The notes beneath the pieces were generated by a model. That model saw only the letters and a program-made list of their open reading frames with translations. It did not search any database and was not told the DNA's origin. From Odontocerum albicorne (Eukaryota > Arthropoda > Insecta > Trichoptera > Odontoceridae), in NCBI GenBank assembly GCA_949825065.1, contig OX463862.1, positions 18,779,118 through 18,843,117 of the forward strand: DNA of 64,000 bases, given 5' to 3'. Made by a program: the position numbers and the translations under genes. This document shows positions 42,580 through 53,864 of the stretch, piece after piece. How positions within the stretch are numbered: the first letter of the stretch is position 1; the number at the start of each line of letters is the position of its first letter.

Positions 42580-42835
42580 AAAATTCCTATGTTCATTTCA
42601 ATATTCAATCATTTATTACAAGCAAGGGTGGATGTTTAGCCTGAAGGGTCAATTTATGGGGACGAATACAATGTCATGCTCAAACCAAGTATCATCAGGA
42701 TCAAACAAAATTCCTATGTTCATTTCAATATTCAATCATTTATTACAAGCAAGGGTGGATGTTAAGCCTGAAGGGTCAATTTATGGGGATGAATACAATG
42801 TCATGCTCAAACCAAGTATCATCAGGATCAAACAA
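42580..42835. repeat. Recent 127-bp tandem duplication
   Basis: TTCCTATGTTCATTTCAATA begins at 42584 and again at 42711, and the two 127-bp units differ at only a few positions (GATGTTTAGCC / GATGTTAAGCC; GGACGAA / GGATGAA). Confidence 0.93.
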
Positions 42836-43210
42836 AATGACAGTTTACAACAGCGTATTAGTTCCAACATTGAGGAAGTGGACGAAGATGTAGAAAATAA
42901 ACGAAAGGACCTAAATAAATTCGGTGAAAATGCGTTCACTGAAAGGAATATAAAGGTGTCGATGTACGACAGAACTGATATGTTAGGTAGAATAAAAGAA
43001 AATAGATTGAGGTGGTTTTGATATAAATAACGGATAAGAGATGAAATAGGTACTTAACAAATTTACAATGCATCAGTGAGAGTCATGATAGAAGACGACT
43101 GAGTATTTTGTTGGACCAAGTGAATTAATTGTTAAAAGAATTAATGGAATAAAAGAAACAGACGGAATTAACATATGTGAATGTGAAGGAAAGGAAAGAA
43201 GCGTGTCGCG
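42836..43210 (+). pseudogene. Group F LINE fragment
   Basis: The open frame continuing to 43021 ends KVSMYDRTDMLGRIKENRLR WF, the R..E.RLRWFGH motif of non-LTR C-termini. Downstream LLDQVN*LLKELME-like and MNVKERKEACR sequence parallels the VLK.G and A..VC.DR blocks. It ends at GTGTCGCGTTATGGCATTCT. Confidence 0.6.
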
Positions 43211-43429
43211 TTATGGCATTCTGATATCTTTGTTACCCAAACAAGGAATCATCGTATGAATTTAAATGAAATAATCTTATAAATTTACTAGAATATGAAA
43301 TAAATGCATGGTTTTACTCAATTCTACGTGAGTCTCTTTGTATTCAAGTCCCTTAATAGTGTGACTTCATTGTACCTTACGACTCTCTCTGTTTGAGAGA
43401 TGTTCTTTAAGCTGAGGTTAAAATTTTAA

Positions 43430-43905
43430 AGTCGATTTCGTCTTCATTGAATAAATTTATTGTTCCAAATCGATACGATAGGACAGGATATTATTTTTAG
43501 AGGGCTAATGAAGTTGGTGATGCTGTAGTGTGTGCCTCTAAGTGTTCGAGATAGCCCTTTAAGACATCCCTTTTTTAGGTTTTATCAAAATTTATAATTG
43601 TATATGAACACAACACACATACACTAGTATACTTCACCTCAAGCCGAATGTGTAAGTAACACATTTCGTAAAATATAGAAATGTTTCTTTGTAGCTCATT
43701 TCCTTGGTACGTTTTCTGTGGTTTTGTTATCAAATATGTGTATTCAAAACATATGTAGATAGCATAATATTCAATTTGATGGCTGCAGTCACCACCTTCT
43801 TACATTTACACTAAATGTTTCTTTATGTAATATTTTTAATCTGTCAATTAAAGCTGGTTTGAATCCCGAGTTTGAATACCCTATTGGGATAGACAGAGAG
43901 AACAG
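43430..43905 (+). repeat. Dispersed repeat B, near-complete copy
   Basis: CCAAATCGATACGATAGGAC, CTTCACCTCAAGCCGAATGT, TCCTTGGTACGTTTTCTGTG, GGCTGCAGTCACCACCTTC, AATCTGTCAATTAAAGCTGG TTTGAATCCCGAG. Same orientation as 14.4 kb; the last ~60 bp are missing. Confidence 0.78.
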
Positions 43906-43909
43906 ATCT

Positions 43910-44445
43910 CATTTAATTCTATCTTGGCATAAATCTTTCCGTTGTAAAGGGTTTTTACTATTCTAGAATTTAATTAATTTAATTATGTCACGTTTCTCTA
44001 GATCTCATATTTTCTATACTACTTTCATTACCTTTTTTCTAACCATCTAAATACATATATCTTCTTCTAAAGCACTGCGTCTTTCTTTAATCCGCTTTTT
44101 CCCCTAAGGTCTTCGTTAATTTCATTTGTCTCAGATTTTTTCCACATATTCTCTCTCTCTCTCATTTATTCCCATCAATTTTTTGTCACGTCACATAATA
44201 TTGGGACCAACATTATATTATGAACATCTTGATTTACTTCTTCTAAAATACTCCGGTCGATAAACAAATTGTATAATAACCCACCATTTACTCTACTATC
44301 TGCTGCTACTGTCCTTTTAATATTACACTTCACGCTTCGAGTTATTTTGTAAATCTTTCATCATTCATTATTTAAATGTGACCGAACGAATTCAATACTT
44401 CTTATTCCATTTCATGTACTGCATTTCCTTATAATTCAGATTCTT
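43910..44445. other. Unassigned pyrimidine-rich DNA
   Basis: Rich in CTTTCTT and TTCATTT runs with a (CT)n patch near 44150; could be the reverse strand of a decayed LINE F, but not secure. Confidence 0.35.
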
Positions 44446-44450
44446 TCCTT

Positions 44451-44842
44451 CGTAAGTCATATATAGGTTTTCGTAAGGCCATATTCGTAAGTCATGTGTA
44501 GGTTTTCGTAAGGCCATATTCGTAAGTCATATTTAGGTTTTCGTAAGTCCATATTTGTAAGTCATATATAGATTTTCGTAAGTCCATATTTGTATGTCAT
44601 ATATAGGTCTTCGTAAGTCTATATTCGTTAGTCATATATAGGTTTTCGTAAGTCCATATTCGTAAGTCATATATAGGTTTTCGTAAATCTATATTCGTAA
44701 GTCATATATAGGTTTTCGTAAGTTCATATTCGTAAGTTATATAAAGGTTTTCGTAAGTCATATATAGTTTTCGTAAATCCATATTCGTAAGTCATATATA
44801 GGTTTTCGTAAGTCCATATTCGTAAGTCATGTATAGGTTTTC
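44451..44842. repeat. Minisatellite, 35-bp unit x ~11
   Basis: The unit is CGTAAGTCATATATAGGTTT TCGTAAGTCCATATT; each contains two CGTAAGTC half-repeats. One shortened unit near 44746 breaks the phase. Confidence 0.93.
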
Positions 44843-44844
44843 TA

Positions 44845-45195
44845 AACATTCTACTTACCTTTTTATTTTGATGACTTGAAATTTTTGTTTTGAAATTTTA
44901 TTACAAAATCGTGAAGAAAAAATTTAAACGTTTAAAAAACTTTTCAAATCCTTTTTCAAGTCCTTACATTATTTAACAGATTTCTGTAACCAAGTGTTGA
45001 ATATTTTTATCCAGTGAATAAGATTCGAATTCTCGCTTCCTGTTATTTATTTAAGGGGTTGTCACCCTTCATTAAGGGAATTCCACATCTCGGGGAATTA
45101 GCATAGATTGTGAATCAAAAGCTTAGAGGTAAAGTTCTAATGTAAAGTAAGTCTATATATGAATTTGTAACAAGTATGTAGATTCAAACTATTAT
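44845..45195. other. Unassigned AT-rich DNA
   Basis: Nothing recognised. Confidence 0.3.
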
Positions 45196-45199
45196 TTGT

Positions 45200-45620
45200 A
45201 TAAATTTACAGAGTGAGAGCGATATATACCAGTATATGAGACAAAGATAAGAGGAAGTCAAGGAATTCTGCTATTTAGATAGTATTTTATCTGATGAGGT
45301 GGGAGGGATATTAAACAGCATGTAGCGATAGGAAGCATAATCAACGATACACTAAAATGAGTATAATCGAAACATTACTATCAAAACGTGATAACATAAT
45401 CTTTCATAATAATAATATATGATCAACATTGATTTATGGTAGTGAAACGTAGATGTGGAAAAATACTAAAAGAAGCCATATAAATAACGAAAAAATGCGT
45501 ATATTGAGAATAATATACGAGGCAACAATGTATCATATTACAAAATAAGGAATGAAAAAATCGAGCCCGCAACGCCCGAGGTGGACGACACTAGGATACA
45601 TAGGTCGTTGGTTGATAATT
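45200..45620 (+). pseudogene. Group F LINE, region just after the catalytic core
   Basis: EVKEFCYLDSILSDEVGG corresponds to the ....F.YLGS.L...G motif, LIYGSET at ~45435 to LLYGSETW, and MWKNTKRSHINNEKMRILRI to W.W.K....RINA.EMR.LR. Stops interrupt every frame. Confidence 0.75.
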
Positions 45621-45799
45621 TGTTAAAAGATGTGGCAACTTGGTAATAAATCCACTAAACTGTCCAATGATTTTAAATAAATGAATTCATTATTTTGAGT
45701 AAGCAATAATATTGAAAATTAATATTTTTTTCTTTTTCAAGAAAATAAACGTACCTACCATCATGCTATTTTTCTGTCGAGTAGGCTAAAAGGACAAAG

Positions 45800-45950
45800 T
45801 ATCAAATTTTCCTATCTTGACATATATCCTTTACCCTTTCTACATCCATACAACTACGATTTCTCTGACTTTTACGTTTCCTTCTTTCAAGATATCATTC
45901 ACTTTGACCTACCATAAATTCCTTAACATTTCTCTGCAACGTCTTTCATT
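45800..45950 (-). pseudogene. Group F LINE C-terminal scrap, minus strand
   Basis: TTTCTCTGACTTTTACGTTT CCTTCTTTCAAGATATCATT CACTTTGACC is the reverse of the DQ.NDIL.EGNVKS.RN block; CTATCTTGACATATATCC is the reverse of the DM.R..DR block. Confidence 0.6.
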
Positions 45951-45999
45951 CTTATTTGCAAAAAAAAAACAAAAAACAGAAAAACGATTGTTCTTTTTA

Positions 46000-46560
46000 T
46001 CGGTAATAACTTTGCAAAATCAATATGCATAATCAAATTTCAAATACCGATCGAAACACTCATTTGTGCGCGCTTAAGCTTGTGACGTATTACCTCCCGA
46101 CGAAATTTGACAGATGATTTGTTGTACACACAATCTCATCAATTTTGTACACACAATCTCATCTCATCAGTGAGATGTTTTACTTTTTTTTCACGTTTTA
46201 AATTGTTTTAACTGAAATAAGTGCATTTCATGTACTGTATAAACGTATGTATAGTGCGCAAGTCCATTAATATACCAGGAAAGTATGGTTGGATCAAGTA
46301 ATTGGTGTGCGTTGAAAACCATGTAACTCACCAGTTAAGATAAACCCCTACCCTCTTTTGATGGGGCTGTATCTTGATTGGAGGGACATTATGAGATGAG
46401 CCTTTATCAGAACCTTTAGATATATTTTCTCTATGATGTTTTTTATTTTCTTTTGTCTCTAAATATGTGTGTAATTTCAAGATTTATATGTATATACTAA
46501 GTGGCCAACAATAAACCATGTTTATTTAAATATTTTGAAATAAAGAAACATCAAAAGTCA
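46000..46560. other. Unassigned DNA with a small CG-rich patch
   Basis: At 46060-46125 GTGCGCGCTTAAGCTTGTGA CGTATTACCTCCCGACG and TTTGACAGATG stand out from the AT-rich background. ACACACAATCTCATC is duplicated at 46127 and 46149. No gene seen. Confidence 0.35.
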
Positions 46561-46564
46561 GACA

Positions 46565-46690
46565 CTTTGTTAAAAGTGTATAAGAAGATGTGTGGATCTA
46601 GAAAGGCGAAGGTTACGTGTCGAGATATGAAGTCTGGCGCTCTTTCCTATATGTCTACCCAGACAGGGTAATAACGTGATGATGTGTTTA
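46565..46690 (+). pseudogene. Group F LINE 3' terminal scrap
   Basis: GTGTGGATCTAGAAAGGCGA AGGTTACGTGTCGAGATATG and CTGGCGCTCTTTCCTATATG TCTACCCAGACAGGGTAATA are the last ~110 bp of F. Confidence 0.65.
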
Positions 46691-46694
46691 TTAG

Positions 46695-47455
46695 TACACC
46701 ACACAAAGATACTTATTTGTGTATCAAATGGCGGTATTATGAGAAAACTGGTGTAAAATAATAAAAAGCTGTCCAAATATCTATAATTGGACAAGTGATC
46801 ACTGTTATGATGAATATATTTATCAACCGATAAATATAAGTTTTAACTTATAATTTACAACACATTTCTCGGGAATATAATAAACAAAATATTCTACAAC
46901 GAGCTCTTGACTGTTTGGTGTCGAATGGTTGACATGACAGACAGGTATCATAACGTCAAAACGCCACAAGTCAATAGCGGCGCCTATACAATACTTTTTA
47001 GATTCATATTACCTTAAAAAATAATCATTTAAAAAAAAGGCCGTTATTCGAATCAAATTTATTTAACTTAACGTTTACTATGTTTTAAAAACAATTTACC
47101 CAAAGTCAAAACAAAAAGCCAGTTTTTATAAATAAATTAATTGAAAATACCCAATTGATTCATTTAAAAAAAATCCATCCATGGAAAATACCAAGTCCGA
47201 AATTTCATCCCGTGTGTGAAATGAGTTGTTTCCTATAGTTTTGTTTGAAAAAGGGTAGTAAACATATTATCAATGGCCAATGACCACGGGTACCCAAATT
47301 TTTCATACTACTACTCAAAATCACTACAAATAAGACATTAATGTTAATTTTAAAATAAACAGTTTTTTTTTTTTAAGGACTACTTAAATTTTGAGATGCT
47401 GCTTCGCACTTTTATCAATTTTATAGAAAAAAAAACACAAAATATTGGAAAACAA
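46695..47455. other. Unassigned DNA with one TGACA-rich patch
   Basis: 46905-46990 contains GGTTGACATGACAGACAGG, ACGTCAAAACGCC and GCGGCGCC, similar in flavour to the 26.6-kb CG-rich segment. No gene seen. Confidence 0.35.
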
Positions 47456-47459
47456 TTTG

Positions 47460-47740
47460 TTTAAATTATGAAGAACACTCTGAGAGTGTTTGAGCATATA
47501 ACAAAAGATTGAAGAAATAATAAGCAAGGCGTGGTAAAGGAGGACCAAGAAAAGTGTCGTTTTATCAAGTGTATGCTATTTTTAAAGAAGGAAACGTTAA
47601 AAGTCAGAGAAATCGTAATTGTTGTACGGAATAGTGTATTGATGTAGAAAAAGCGAAGGATATGTGTCGAGACAGAAAAGTCTGGCGCTCTGTCCTCTTT
47701 ACATACCTGACAGAAAATAGCGTGATCGTGTGTACGTATA
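47460..47740 (+). pseudogene. Group F LINE, 3' third
   Basis: MKNTLRVFEHI corresponds to K..LRWFGHV. Then ARRGKGGPRKVSFYQVYAI-like, FKEGNVKSQRNRNCC, DVEKAKDMCRDRKVWRSVLF and T*QKIA*SC parallel the family end (47465-47735). Two frame changes and stops. Confidence 0.7.
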
Positions 47741-47744
47741 TAAT

Positions 47745-49020
47745 TTAAAAATCACCTGTGATTAAATATTATTAGCGTTGTTTTAATATTGGTGCCAAAA
47801 CAACGAGATTCGCGCAAAATAACAACTGTCACTGATTCAGAAGAAAAAAAAACCGCTGTTTTTTAATAAGAAAAAAACACAGTAAATAGACTGTAATTAA
47901 GGGTTTTATTACGCTCTCAACCTAAAAGCTTTTCTCGTCGGAGGTAAATAAATTCTCTGAAACGATAAAAATAAATAAAATGACCCTTAGTTATTGATGA
48001 TTAAAAAAAGGGGGAAAGACATTTTCGTTTACAGAGAAAATTTTCTTTCAAATCTGTGGCAAAAATATGAAATAAAAGGAATGCCTTTTGAAACATATTT
48101 ACCATGGAAAACCCTAAGAGATCTTGTAGGAATCAATATTTTAGAATAATCTGTCTTGTTCACACTTCTTACCTGAAGCTAATATATCTGAGTGATGTAA
48201 CACTCTTGTTTTGATAAAATGACAATAATAAACATTTCTTTAGATAACACAACAAAATCTTAATAAAATCATTTAAGGATCAAAATAAATATTACTGTAT
48301 GGTATATTAACGAAAATACTCAAGTCATGAAAAATCCTCGCTTAATCCATTCTATAAGGATTCAGCAAGAGTTGAATTGAGTTGACACTATTAATTGATG
48401 TGTTGTAAGAATATTTTGATGTGACCTGTTTGGTTGGAAGACATTGTTGTAAATCAATAAACTGTCAAATGTAAAACGTTTAACTATATCCACAAAATAA
48501 CAACAGTAAATAAAAGTTGACTAAAATAATACCAGAATAAAAATAAGAACCAACAAAAAAATAAAACCGTTAAAATGTTGAATCTTTAAAGAAAACCATA
48601 AAATTTGTAGACGTTAACTGAACGAAATGTTTTACCCTGTAGGCGGTGCTGGTGTGTATAGTATATATACTAGGCCGGCCCCACCCTTAGAGTTTTAACA
48701 GTCTAATTAGGCCTCCGTACATTTACTGAGGGAATGCTTTATGAGGGACTGCGAGGATGCTCTAGTTTCTCAAATTGATATACAAAACGGATTTCTGAAT
48801 AAGCTCCTTTGCAGAGCTTTTAAATTTTTAAAAAGGCTATAAGATATCTTATAAATTTAAAAAAAATGCAGTTTTTTTATATTATCTATAATTTTTAATA
48901 TTATTTTGTTAAACACTGAAGACCATTAATTATAAATTTATTTTATTTTACTATGAATCTTCAAAAATTACGCTATATTGTATTCATATTATAATACTCG
49001 TATTATTAATTTATTTATTG
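47745..49020. other. Unassigned AT-rich DNA
   Basis: Nothing recognised; 48640-48780 is less AT-rich (GTAGGCGGTGCTGGTGTGTA, CTAGGCCGGCCCCACCC) without a match in the window. Confidence 0.35.
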
Positions 49021-49027
49021 ACACATA

Positions 49028-49095
49028 ATTATGTAACAATCTGGCGGGCTTATTTTCACGTGGCAATTTTTTTCAACCAACAAGACAAAATTAAA
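49028..49095 (-). mobile_element. SINE A body scrap
   Basis: ACAATCTGGCGGGCTTATTT TCACGTGGCAATTTTTTTCA ACCAAC corresponds to the reversed CCGCCAGG / TTGCCACGTGG / TTGG part of SINE A. Confidence 0.6.
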
Positions 49096-49329
49096 CGAAG
49101 ATAGTAACAATATCAATAAATATTCAAATAATTTTTAATTTGTTTAAAATAATTAACCTAACCTAACCATGAGAAATTCTATGAGGACTATGGGACTCCA
49201 TTCTTTGGACTTGATTGCCCCAACATATTTTCTGCCTTTCCCATCTTACGGTTTATTCAATTTTAACACATCATTTGTTTTTCTATATTTGTTATTCACT
49301 AACTGTTTTATCAGTTATACGTCGCAAGA

Positions 49330-49700
49330 CCTTTATTTATGTTGTTCTAAGAAGTCACTTGGATCCTATTGTATCTTATCTAATTTTAAAAGTTTATTTT
49401 ATTACAGATATAGCACATGTTTTATAGATCCTCACTTTACTCTCCATATTTACAACAGGATCAAAGGCACTCCCTTTATAATATTTCAAGGAGTGCCTTG
49501 GATCCTGTTGTACAATATCTTCACTAGTTTCAAAAGTATGTTTCATTCATATAACACATGTTTTGTAAATCCTTACTTTACTCTCCATATTTACAACAGG
49601 ATCCAAAGCACTGCTTTTATGATGGTACAGGAAGTGTCTTGGATCCTGTTGCATATACTTTAGTTCCAATATTATATTTCATCACAGGTGTTTTATAGAT
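49330..49700. repeat. Tandem repeat, ~138-bp unit x ~2.7, each carrying a hairpin
   Basis: Units share AGCACATGTTTTATAGATCC TCACTTTACTCTCCATATTT ACAACAGGATC. At 49453-49513 ACAACAGGATCAAAGGCACT CC is followed after a short loop by GGAGTGCCTTGGATCCTGTT GT, a hairpin of ~22 bp; 49593-49655 holds a second, less perfect one. A 164-codon frame through the array (49169-49663) reflects the repeats, not a recognised protein. Confidence 0.85.
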
Positions 49701-49704
49701 CCTC

Positions 49705-50240
49705 ACTTTACTCTCTGTTGCCACGTACCTAGTTTCTATATAATCGTACTATCTTTGATACATCAAGTTATTGTAAAGAAATTATTTGTTTACCTGTCCT
49801 TAAATTTCATTATTTTAGTCATTGTTACTTTTAATATCCACTCTGAGGTATTTAAAAGATACCTATAGCTCGATTGTCTTATTGTTTATTACTTGTTTAC
49901 TCGAATGTATCACATGTTCTTGAAATATTTTTTCAAAGTCTTTTTATGGCAAAAATCATAGTGAGACGTCCTCTTTTTGGTTCCTTTCAAGCATAGAACC
50001 CGATATCCCCATATCAGAATTCAAAAGCTGTACCAACTAAAGCATTGTTATAATTTATTGTAAACTCTAAAGTTATATTGAATTTACAATATAAAATAAT
50101 TTACTTTAAGTTATATGTTAGATTAGGTTTTTTAATCAATAAAAAATGCTTGTAGTTAAAATCAAAAGGGCTCTAACACATACATATATACTTGAACAAT
50201 ATTAAAACCGGCTAAGATAATAGTCCACAACTGTATTTTA
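49705..50240. other. Unassigned AT-rich DNA
   Basis: Nothing recognised. Confidence 0.3.
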
Positions 50241-50244
50241 CTAC

Positions 50245-50700
50245 AAACTTCGATGCATATGAGTGAAACGTGGACGTCGAAAAAAACTGCAAGGAACCGA
50301 ATAAATGCTGTGGAAATGCGTGCACTCAGAAGAATGCAAGGGGGATAATGTGTGACAGAATACGGAATCAAGTGATTAGGGATGAATGGAAACTTAAAGT
50401 TGATGTTTTGAGTAAGATGAAGAAGAGCACTCTGAGATGATTTGAGCATGTATAATGAATGAATGAAGAAAGACTAACAAAACAAATATACAGTGCAAAT
50501 GTGAGTGAAAGGCGTGATAAAAGAAGACCAATGTTGAATGGTGTGGTTGAATCAAGTTAATGACATTTTGAAATAAGGAAACGTAGAAGGTCATAAAATA
50601 GTTACATGAAAAGGTGTATCGATGCTGAAAACGCGAAGGGTGTGTTACGAGATAGGTTACTCTGGCACTCTGCCCATCCCGACAGGGAATGGTCGTGATT
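50245..50700 (+). pseudogene. Group F LINE, longest 3' copy
   Basis: ETWTSKKTARNRINAVEMRA, LRRMQGG*CVTEYGIK, then shifts to RMMKK..L..FEHV-like, RLTKQIYSANVSERRDKRRP, NDILK*GNVEGHKIVT and DAENAKGVCYEIGYSGTLPI, ending TGCCCATCCCGACAGGGAAT GG. It gives the family order from LLYG.ETW to the 3' end in one piece and serves as local reference for F. Confidence 0.8.
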
Positions 50701-50704
50701 ATTA

Positions 50705-51100
50705 ATATGTTTGTATATAATACAAAATAAACCATATGTTGCGACTTGGAAGGAATGTAGTATCTCCGTTTTTGTAGACGAACGAAAGGTTGAGAGCTTC
50801 TGGACAATAATGAGATATAAGCGAACGCACGCACAAACACCCGACAGAGTAATTACTCAGAAAGTGACTTAATGAGAAGGTGAGTTAACATATTTTCTGG
50901 AGACCTTCCCTCACAGAAGGGGATTTTGGGTATTATGTCTTCTAAGTCATCTTTTAAAGTATGGTTAAGAATTTGGACCATATAAACACCTTTCCTGCGA
51001 GTTATTCTTTAGGTTTATTTCCTTGACTTTTTAAGGGACGATGTTACTTGTTTTTAAACACTTCATTTAGGTTTTCTTAATCAACCTTTTTTTTCTCATT
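50705..51100. other. Unassigned DNA
   Basis: Nothing recognised. Confidence 0.3.
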
Positions 51101-51109
51101 CTTCTTCTT

Positions 51110-51545
51110 CCCAGTGTCATGTCAGGTCCCCCCTACGTTGAATATCATCTGAGAGTAGACATCTTTGTCCCCGGCAGCCCGAAAAAGATCCCCAACGCTC
51201 GTTATACCAGTCCAATCGCGTATATTGCGGAGCCAAGAGATCTTCGGCCTTCTATTTTACATTGGATGATAAGGTGCAGTAATTTGTCTTTGCTCCTCTA
51301 AGTACATGACCTAAGTAGGACACCTTTCGGATTTTAATATTAATCAGCAACTCTCTATCAACTTTGGCTCTTGAAGAACCCTCGTGTTGCTGACCATATT
51401 CGTCCAGGGTATCCGTAGTATTCTCCGGTGCATCCACATTTCGAACGCTTCCAGTCGGTTCATACTAGCAACTTTGAGGGTCCATGATTCCACTCCATGC
51501 AATAACACTGACCAAACGTAGCATTTGACTAACCGTTGTCTTCAA
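51110..51545 (-). pseudogene. Group D LINE, 3' end with short 3' UTR
   Basis: Minus strand: LLHGVESWTLKVASMNRLEA-like text, SKMWMHRRILRIPWTNMVSN, SRAKVDRELLINIKIRKVSY LGHVLRG, then DWTGITSVGDLF. It ends GGGGGGACCTGACATGACAC TGGGAAGAAGAAGAATG, with no D-element inserted. At ~51203 it has TTATACCAG where the 3.6-kb copy has TTATACTCGTACCAG. Confidence 0.82.
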
Positions 51546-51785
51546 ATTTAGGAATCACTGTATTAGATCTTTTCGATTATTTTTTATATTTTCAGATATT
51601 TTAAGGCAGTGACTTGTAATTTCGAAATGAAAAATTCACGAGTATTCCTAATTTATAACTTTCTAAAATAATATTTTATATATTTCCTAATTGAAAAAAA
51701 ATAAATTATTTTTTATGTATATATTTTCGACTTGTCGAGAAATTTGTATTAATTTTAATTTCGAATCATAGTGTACAAAATCTGT

Positions 51786-51906
51786 TCTGTTGTATTCAAT
51801 ACGACCTGGCAAGCTTAATGTCATGTGGTAATTCATGCAAAAAAATTGAATCTCAAATCTTTCATTTGGAAGTTGAGTATTCAACCAACTAGGCTACAAA
51901 CGTCGC
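51786..51906 (-). mobile_element. SINE A, internally deleted
   Basis: GTATTCAATACGACCTGGCA AGCTTAATGTCATGTGGTAA TTCATGCA is joined to the head (TTGAATCTCAAATCTTTCAT TTGGAAGTTGAG, CAACCAACTAGGCTACAAAC G). About 80 bp of body is missing. Confidence 0.75.
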
Positions 51907-51909
51907 ATA

Positions 51910-52440
51910 GTTTTTTTTTTTATATTTTGACACACTTATTTTTTACATCAGTTTAAAGTATTAATGCAGTACTGGCGCAGAGCACGAGATATATTTGATC
52001 TCGTGTGAGATTTAATATTTTTGTATTTTCTTAGATCTCAATGAAAAATAATAAGCGTTACACATTTTAAGAGGCTATGAATTAAAAGGTCAAAGTTGTG
52101 CAAGAGTCCGCTTGCCAGTTAAGTGGATCGCGAAGTACCTTCGCCATGGCGCGCCCCCATTCTATCGGAATAGTGCTTCCATAGATGCAATCGCAATCTA
52201 ATTATATCGACTTTTTTGTTATGTACCGATGTGGGTAATCACATGATATTAAGTTGCGTAAGGAGTTATTGTGAAACTAATTGAATTATAAAATAATGAA
52301 TTTAGCAAAACTGGAAGAGGAAATTACATTAAAATATTTAAAAAAACGTATGCGTCGAAAGGCAAGTGGAAACCAAAACACATTTCATGATGAAACAAAT
52401 AATATAAGTTTGAATTTTTTTTAAATAATTTCTAATGAAT
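51910..52440. other. Unassigned DNA
   Basis: Nothing recognised. Confidence 0.3.
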
Positions 52441-52442
52441 TA

Positions 52443-52690
52443 TCATCTAGCGAGGAAGGGGTAGACTGAGGAAAGAGGGGAAGAAGATATGACTGTTTGA
52501 GATGATTTAATTCTGCACTTGACTTCGGTTTCTGGGTCGAGGTCTTCCACTAGGATACTTCCGAGGTATTTAAATGTTTTCACTCTCTCTATATCAGCAC
52601 CGTTTAATGTAAGACGTGCTCCTGCGTGATCCTGCCAGCCAAACACCATGAACTTAGTTTTACTCACATTCATGTTCAGCCCCATTAAAA
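52443..52690 (-). pseudogene. Group D LINE, segment just after the catalytic core
   Basis: The frame reads MGLNMNVSKTKFMVFGW, LNGADIERVKTFKYLGSILV, EDLDPETEVKCRIKSSQTV. This is the GL.MN..KTK.M....., then F.YLGS motif of non-LTR reverse transcriptases, overlapping the start of the 3.6-kb copy at EVKCRIKSS. The frame is open for 80 residues. Confidence 0.85.
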
Positions 52691-52699
52691 GATGATATA

Positions 52700-53345
52700 T
52701 TAAAATTCAAATTTATTTATTTTATTTATTTATTTTATTATTACACATGACAAGAAATATACACAATTTGAGAAAAAACAACAGGTAATTTGATTTGGAC
52801 ATATAATTTTAATGGATCTGGGTTTGTTGCCTTTCATTTGTCGTATCCCCAGTAAACTAGGCTTTTGCCTGTATCTCACTGAGGATATTTAGCATGAAAA
52901 AATAAATCGATACTTCTTTCCGATTTTTGATAACACAAAAAACCCCGTTGCACGCTCTCATCAACCTGACAAACAGTGATACTCAACTACAACTGGAAAC
53001 ATCCTGCGAAACTCAACTCCTCACACATTATCGCTCCAGAAAGACCAAAAATATTCATCCCACAATATATTGCACACAATCATAAGAATAAAAATCAAAA
53101 AAAATTCAAAACAAAAAAAAGAAAAACACACAGAAACACAAATACAATAACAACCAAAATTAAAACAATAATAAGAGACCCACACTCACGAGCTCACATA
53201 AATCCTTTCCACTCGTCATTCATCCTGAAAGCCCAAGTACTCAAAATCCTGTCGCAATAACAACCACGCTCCGATCGACTGTCTAAATGGTTTTCCTACC
53301 TTTACTTTTATTGAAGTCGGCACTTAATTATCAAATAAAAATTAA
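52700..53345 (-). mobile_element. LINE group E, 3' end
   Basis: Minus strand: end of coding PTSIKVKVGKPFRQSIGAW, LLRQDFEYLGFQDE, then a 3' UTR that includes CACTGTTTGTCAGGTTGATG, GAGATACAGGCAAAAGCCTA, CAAACCCAGATCCATTAAAA and TTTCTTGTCATGTGTAATAA TAAAATAAATA. The tail (TAAA)n lies at 52705-52740. An internal A-rich stretch (53090-53170) is a later expansion. Confidence 0.8.
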
Positions 53346-53349
53346 ATAA

Positions 53350-53860
53350 CATATCAAAAATAAATTATTTGGTGAATTGTCCCATACCTAGACTACAAAG
53401 GATCGGAAATTAGTATGCTCCAGTTTCGTACCTATTTGGAGTTAGTTTGTTCAACTATAGGGAGTGCCTGAAAAGGCACTTCCGAATATCCGAGCCATGA
53501 AATGGAATTCCGCGTGTCTTTCGCGGACTTTTGAAGAACTTTTTCGAATTGTTTTTAATGGATTATTGTAGTATTTTTGTGGTTTGTAAAGTAACATCTG
53601 TATGATACCATCTTAAATATTTTGTTTTCTATTTTTTTTAATGGTTTATCTGTGTTTTAATATTTTTGCGCAGTGCGTATTTCTTTCTTTATGTGTTGAG
53701 TACTCACTATTGACTATTTTATTTTTGTTATAAAGAACATTGTACCGTTTATTTACATATTTATAAATATATATTTTTTTAAATACATAATTTAAAATAC
53801 ACAATTTAGAAATACAGTATGTACACAAACAATCATACCAATAAACCATTTCCCTGCTGA
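53350..53860. other. Unassigned AT-rich DNA
   Basis: 53400-53540 is less AT-rich (GTGCCTGAAAAGGCACTTCC is a short palindrome at ~53464). No gene recognised. Confidence 0.35.
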
Positions 53861-53864
53861 GATA

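Noticed and set aside
44451..44842. Possible CRISPR array
   Set aside because: Units are contiguous with no unique spacers, and the surroundings are eukaryotic transposons; it is a minisatellite. The same applies to the 24.0, 56.9 and 61.1-kb arrays.
49155..49171. Telomeric TTAGG repeat (AACCTAACCTAACC)
   Set aside because: Fewer than three units in AT-rich DNA; could be chance, and there is no further support for an internal telomeric tract.
49169..49663. 164-codon plus-strand frame resembling a membrane protein
   Set aside because: It is translated tandem repeat plus T-rich DNA; no family motif, and the repeat units explain its length.
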